Made by a program: the position numbers and the translations under genes. Below are positions 5,404 to 7,301 of a DNA stretch of 7,301 bases, one piece after another. How positions within the stretch are numbered: position 1 is the stretch's first letter; every line of letters begins with the position of its first letter. Origin of the DNA: an uncultured Oscillospiraceae bacterium (GTDB taxonomy: Bacteria; Bacillota; Clostridia; Oscillospirales; Acutalibacteraceae); contig USBP01000059.1 in assembly GCA_900552985.1 (NCBI GenBank), positions 1 through 7,301 of the forward strand, given 5' to 3'. Below the pieces are notes generated by a model. That model was given only the letters and a program-made list of their open reading frames with translations, was not told the DNA's origin and did not search any database.

Positions 5404-7104
5404 ATGAAACACAAGGTATTCAAGGGGTTGAAAATCACAGGCATCACGCTTGCAAGCATCATTGGCGCGGTGATTATTTTGTTTGCGGCGCTGATCGGGA
5501 TTATCAGCCTGTGCGACAATCCGGACTGGATCAATGAGGAGGATTACAAAAGCGAGAATTTCTACGCCGGCAATGCGCAGTTCCTGGATGAGCCGGCCGA
5601 AGGGGCCAAGTGGAGCCTCGGCTATTCACAGAAAATCCTTACGCCGGATGACTTGGGCGAGCGGCCCTATTATATGGGCGGGTATCTTACCATCCCGGCA
5701 AAGGAGATCTATGAAAAGTTTGATGATATGAAGGTGCGCACGATCGTTCTGGATGATAACAGCGGCAGGGGAAAGATTGCCTTTGCTGTGATAGAATCCA
5801 TCGGCCTTTCCAATGCAGACGTGCGCCAGATTCGCGCGCTGCTTGCGGATTATGCCGCGCAGCAGAATATCGTGAGTATTAACGTGCTTACCACGCATGT
5901 ACATAGTGAGATTGACACGCAGGGCATCTGGTGCTCCCTGCCCAAGGCGATTGCGAAAAATGTGTTTACCACCAATAAGGCGGAGAAGGAGCCCTTCTCC
6001 GGCAGGGATCCGGCCTTTATGCAATCCCTGTTTGAGAAAACGGCCGCTTCCATCCGAGAGGCCTGCGAGAGCATGCAGCCCGGCCGGATGTTTTATGCGG
6101 TGAAAAAGGCGGAGAATTATTTTACTGATAAGCGCGAGCCGCAGACGATGATCGAGGAGGTTTACCGCCTGCGCTTTGTTCCGGATGATGCGAATGCAAA
6201 GCCGACCTGCATCGTCAATCTATCCGCTCACCCGGAGGTGACGGGGCTGACTACGGATAATAACCCCGGCGATATCATGACCTCCGATTATACCGCCTAC
6301 ATGGAGCAGATTATCAACGAGGAAGGGTACAACTTTATGTTCTTCCAGGGGGCGATCGGCGGGCTGATCGGCGTCAATCGCGGTGTCAGCGACGATGGCC
6401 TTCAGATGGAAAAGCTTGTTACGGACGGCGTGACACCGCGCCATGAGCAGACCCGGCGCTGGGGCTGGGAGATGGGCAAATTCGTCAGCGCTATGACCAT
6501 GACGGAAGAGCAGATCCTGGCGGATCCTGTGCTTTATGATAAAGCGCAGGAGGATAAGGAGCTCGCAATGGTGGAGGATCCGGCGAACTATACAAAGTGG
6601 TACGAGGATTGGGCGCCGGTGGAAGAAACAGAGGTGGAGCCGCTGCTCAACATCACCCTTCAGGAAGTAAAGCTTCCGATGACGAACTTTGTCTTCAAGC
6701 TCGTCGGCAAGATGCGTCTGATCGACAATACCGTGCTGAAATCCACAGAGGATCGCGGGGATTTGCTGGCAATCACCGAGGTTGGCTATTGCGAAATCGG
6801 CAGGCAGATCAAGGTGGCACTGATGCCGGGCGAGCTCAACCCGGAGCTCGCAATTGACGGGCCGAATATGCACGCTTCCGGCTCCTATTCCGGCGAGGAA
6901 TTTGGCCTGCCGCCGATGAAGGATATGATCTCCTCCGGGGATTTGCTTGTGTTCGGCATGGCGAACGACGCAGTGGGATATATCATCCCGGATAATGATT
7001 TCGGCCCCTTCTATAAAAAGGATCACTATGAGGAGCTGCTCTCCTTTGGGAAAAATGAAGCGTCCACGCTGGTCAGTGTATTCCAGAAGCTGGCGCAGAA
7101 ATGA
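5404..7104 (+). CDS. Membrane-anchored protein related to neutral/alkaline ceramidases
   Basis: The product is 566 residues. After a basic N-terminus (MKHKVFKGLK), residues 11-36 form one transmembrane helix, probably an uncleaved anchor with the rest outside. The body resembles the neutral/alkaline ceramidase N-terminal domain, a zinc amidohydrolase fold. TTHVHSEID (163-171; His165 and His167) matches the STHTHS metal motif, NLSAHPEV (272-279; His276) the third His, MPGE (474-477; Glu477) the PGEF ligand, and MANDAVGYIIP (about 519-529; Tyr526) the ANxYxGY segment. These residues correspond to the known zinc ligands His, His, Glu and Tyr. The catalytic serine motif GDVSPN is replaced by QGAIGGLIG (315-323), with no Ser at that place, so the reaction may differ or be lost. 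The C-terminal immunoglobulin-like domain of true ceramidases is absent. It is transcribed alone from a very strong promoter. The ATG at 5401 is an alternative start. The superfamily is likely, the substrate unknown. Confidence 0.8.
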   Translation: MKHKVFKGLKITGITLASIIGAVIILFAALIGIISLCDNPDWINEEDYKSENFYAGNAQFLDEPAEGAKWSLGYSQKILTPDDLGERPYYMGGYLTIPAKEIYEKFDDMKVRTIVLDDNSGRGKIAFAVIESIGLSNADVRQIRALLADYAAQQNIVSINVLTTHVHSEIDTQGIWCSLPKAIAKNVFTTNKAEKEPFSGRDPAFMQSLFEKTAASIREACESMQPGRMFYAVKKAENYFTDKREPQTMIEEVYRLRFVPDDANAKPTCIVNLSAHPEVTGLTTDNNPGDIMTSDYTAYMEQIINEEGYNFMFFQGAIGGLIGVNRGVSDDGLQMEKLVTDGVTPRHEQTRRWGWEMGKFVSAMTMTEEQILADPVLYDKAQEDKELAMVEDPANYTKWYEDWAPVEETEVEPLLNITLQEVKLPMTNFVFKLVGKMRLIDNTVLKSTEDRGDLLAITEVGYCEIGRQIKVALMPGELNPELAIDGPNMHASGSYSGEEFGLPPMKDMISSGDLLVFGMANDAVGYIIPDNDFGPFYKKDHYEELLSFGKNEASTLVSVFQKLAQK

Positions 7105-7264
7105 GCGGACGGCGTAAGGATTTATAGAGATCAAATCGCAGTGGACGTGAGCCGTGGCCCTCTGCTGCAAAAGCGGATACAACCCTTTTGAGCCTGCCCT
7201 CCTGCCGGAACCGTGCGGCTGAGAGCTTGCGGGAAAGGCCATCCAATTGCGTTCGGGGCTTGGC
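7105..7264. other. Gap after the ceramidase-like gene with no recognisable feature
   Basis: These 160 bases have no supported open frame, no strong hairpin with a T-tract and no repeat that I can find. Short matches to riboswitch-like words occur but in the wrong order. If the leftward reading frame that follows is real, this is the space between two convergent genes. Confidence 0.45.
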
Positions 7265-7301
7265 TTACCACCCCTGCCGCTGCAGCGTCTCCTGTATGGC
7301 G
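7265..7301 (-). CDS. Possible C-terminal end of a leftward gene cut by the window edge
   Basis: On the minus strand the last 37 bases read as AIQETLQRQGW followed by TAA (7265-7267). The amphipathic helix-like composition and end codons are typical of a real C-terminus, but 11 residues are too few to prove a gene or name a family. The gene would converge on the ceramidase-like gene. Confidence 0.3.
   Translation of the reverse strand, partial: AIQETLQRQGW

Noticed and set aside
6220..7242. A 340-residue open frame on the minus strand opposite the ceramidase-like gene
   Set aside because: It is antisense to a gene with clear motifs, a perfect promoter and ribosome site. Its translation is rich in His, Arg and Cys with no family signature, as expected of a shadow of GC-rich codons.
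7141..7264. Riboswitch-like words after the ceramidase-like gene (CCCTTTTGAGCCTG, CTGAGAG, and a partial B12-box-like string)
   Set aside because: The words are short and in the wrong order for TPP or cobalamin riboswitches on either strand. The expected paired stems are absent, and no downstream gene is seen.

Overview
The window looks like an ordinary chromosomal segment from a moderately GC-rich, low-GC-lineage-type Firmicute, most likely a gut-associated clostridium. This is inferred from strong AGGAGG-type ribosome binding sites, a TTG start, a NagB of the short Firmicutes type, a stand-alone Spx/ArsC-family protein and housekeeping promoters close to the TTGACA/TATAAT consensus. No mobile element, CRISPR array, tRNA or rRNA is visible.

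Layout, left to right. The 3' end of an alpha/beta hydrolase gene (2-310, +) is closed by a small GC hairpin and T-run. An orphan membrane-anchored, beta-propeller-like protein follows (394-1404, +). A 107-bp gap then holds two overlapping GntR/HutC-type palindromes laid over a probable promoter. Next come a LacI-family repressor (1512-2549, +) and, 6 bp on, a calcineurin-like metallophosphoesterase (2556-3938, +), evidently one operon. A perfect 16-bp inverted repeat separates this rightward unit from a leftward one: an ArsC/Spx-family thioredoxin-fold protein (3986-4360, -) lying downstream of nagB, glucosamine-6-phosphate deaminase (4434-5156, -). A roughly 250-bp AT-rich divergent region carries an extended -10 promoter for nagB and a perfect-consensus promoter for a membrane-anchored protein related to neutral ceramidases (5404-7104, +). 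The last 200 bp hold no convincing complete gene; the final 37 bases may be the 3' end of a leftward gene.

Functionally, nagB feeds amino-sugar phosphate into glycolysis. The LacI repressor and metallophosphoesterase probably form a small regulated hydrolase unit of unknown substrate. The ceramidase-like protein and the propeller-like protein are both predicted to face the outside of the membrane. I see no evidence of a new multi-gene system. The points most worth a second look are the altered active-site motifs in the metallophosphoesterase (GNHD changed to ATHD) and in the ceramidase-like protein (serine motif absent), and the tandem GntR-type operator in front of a lacI-type gene.
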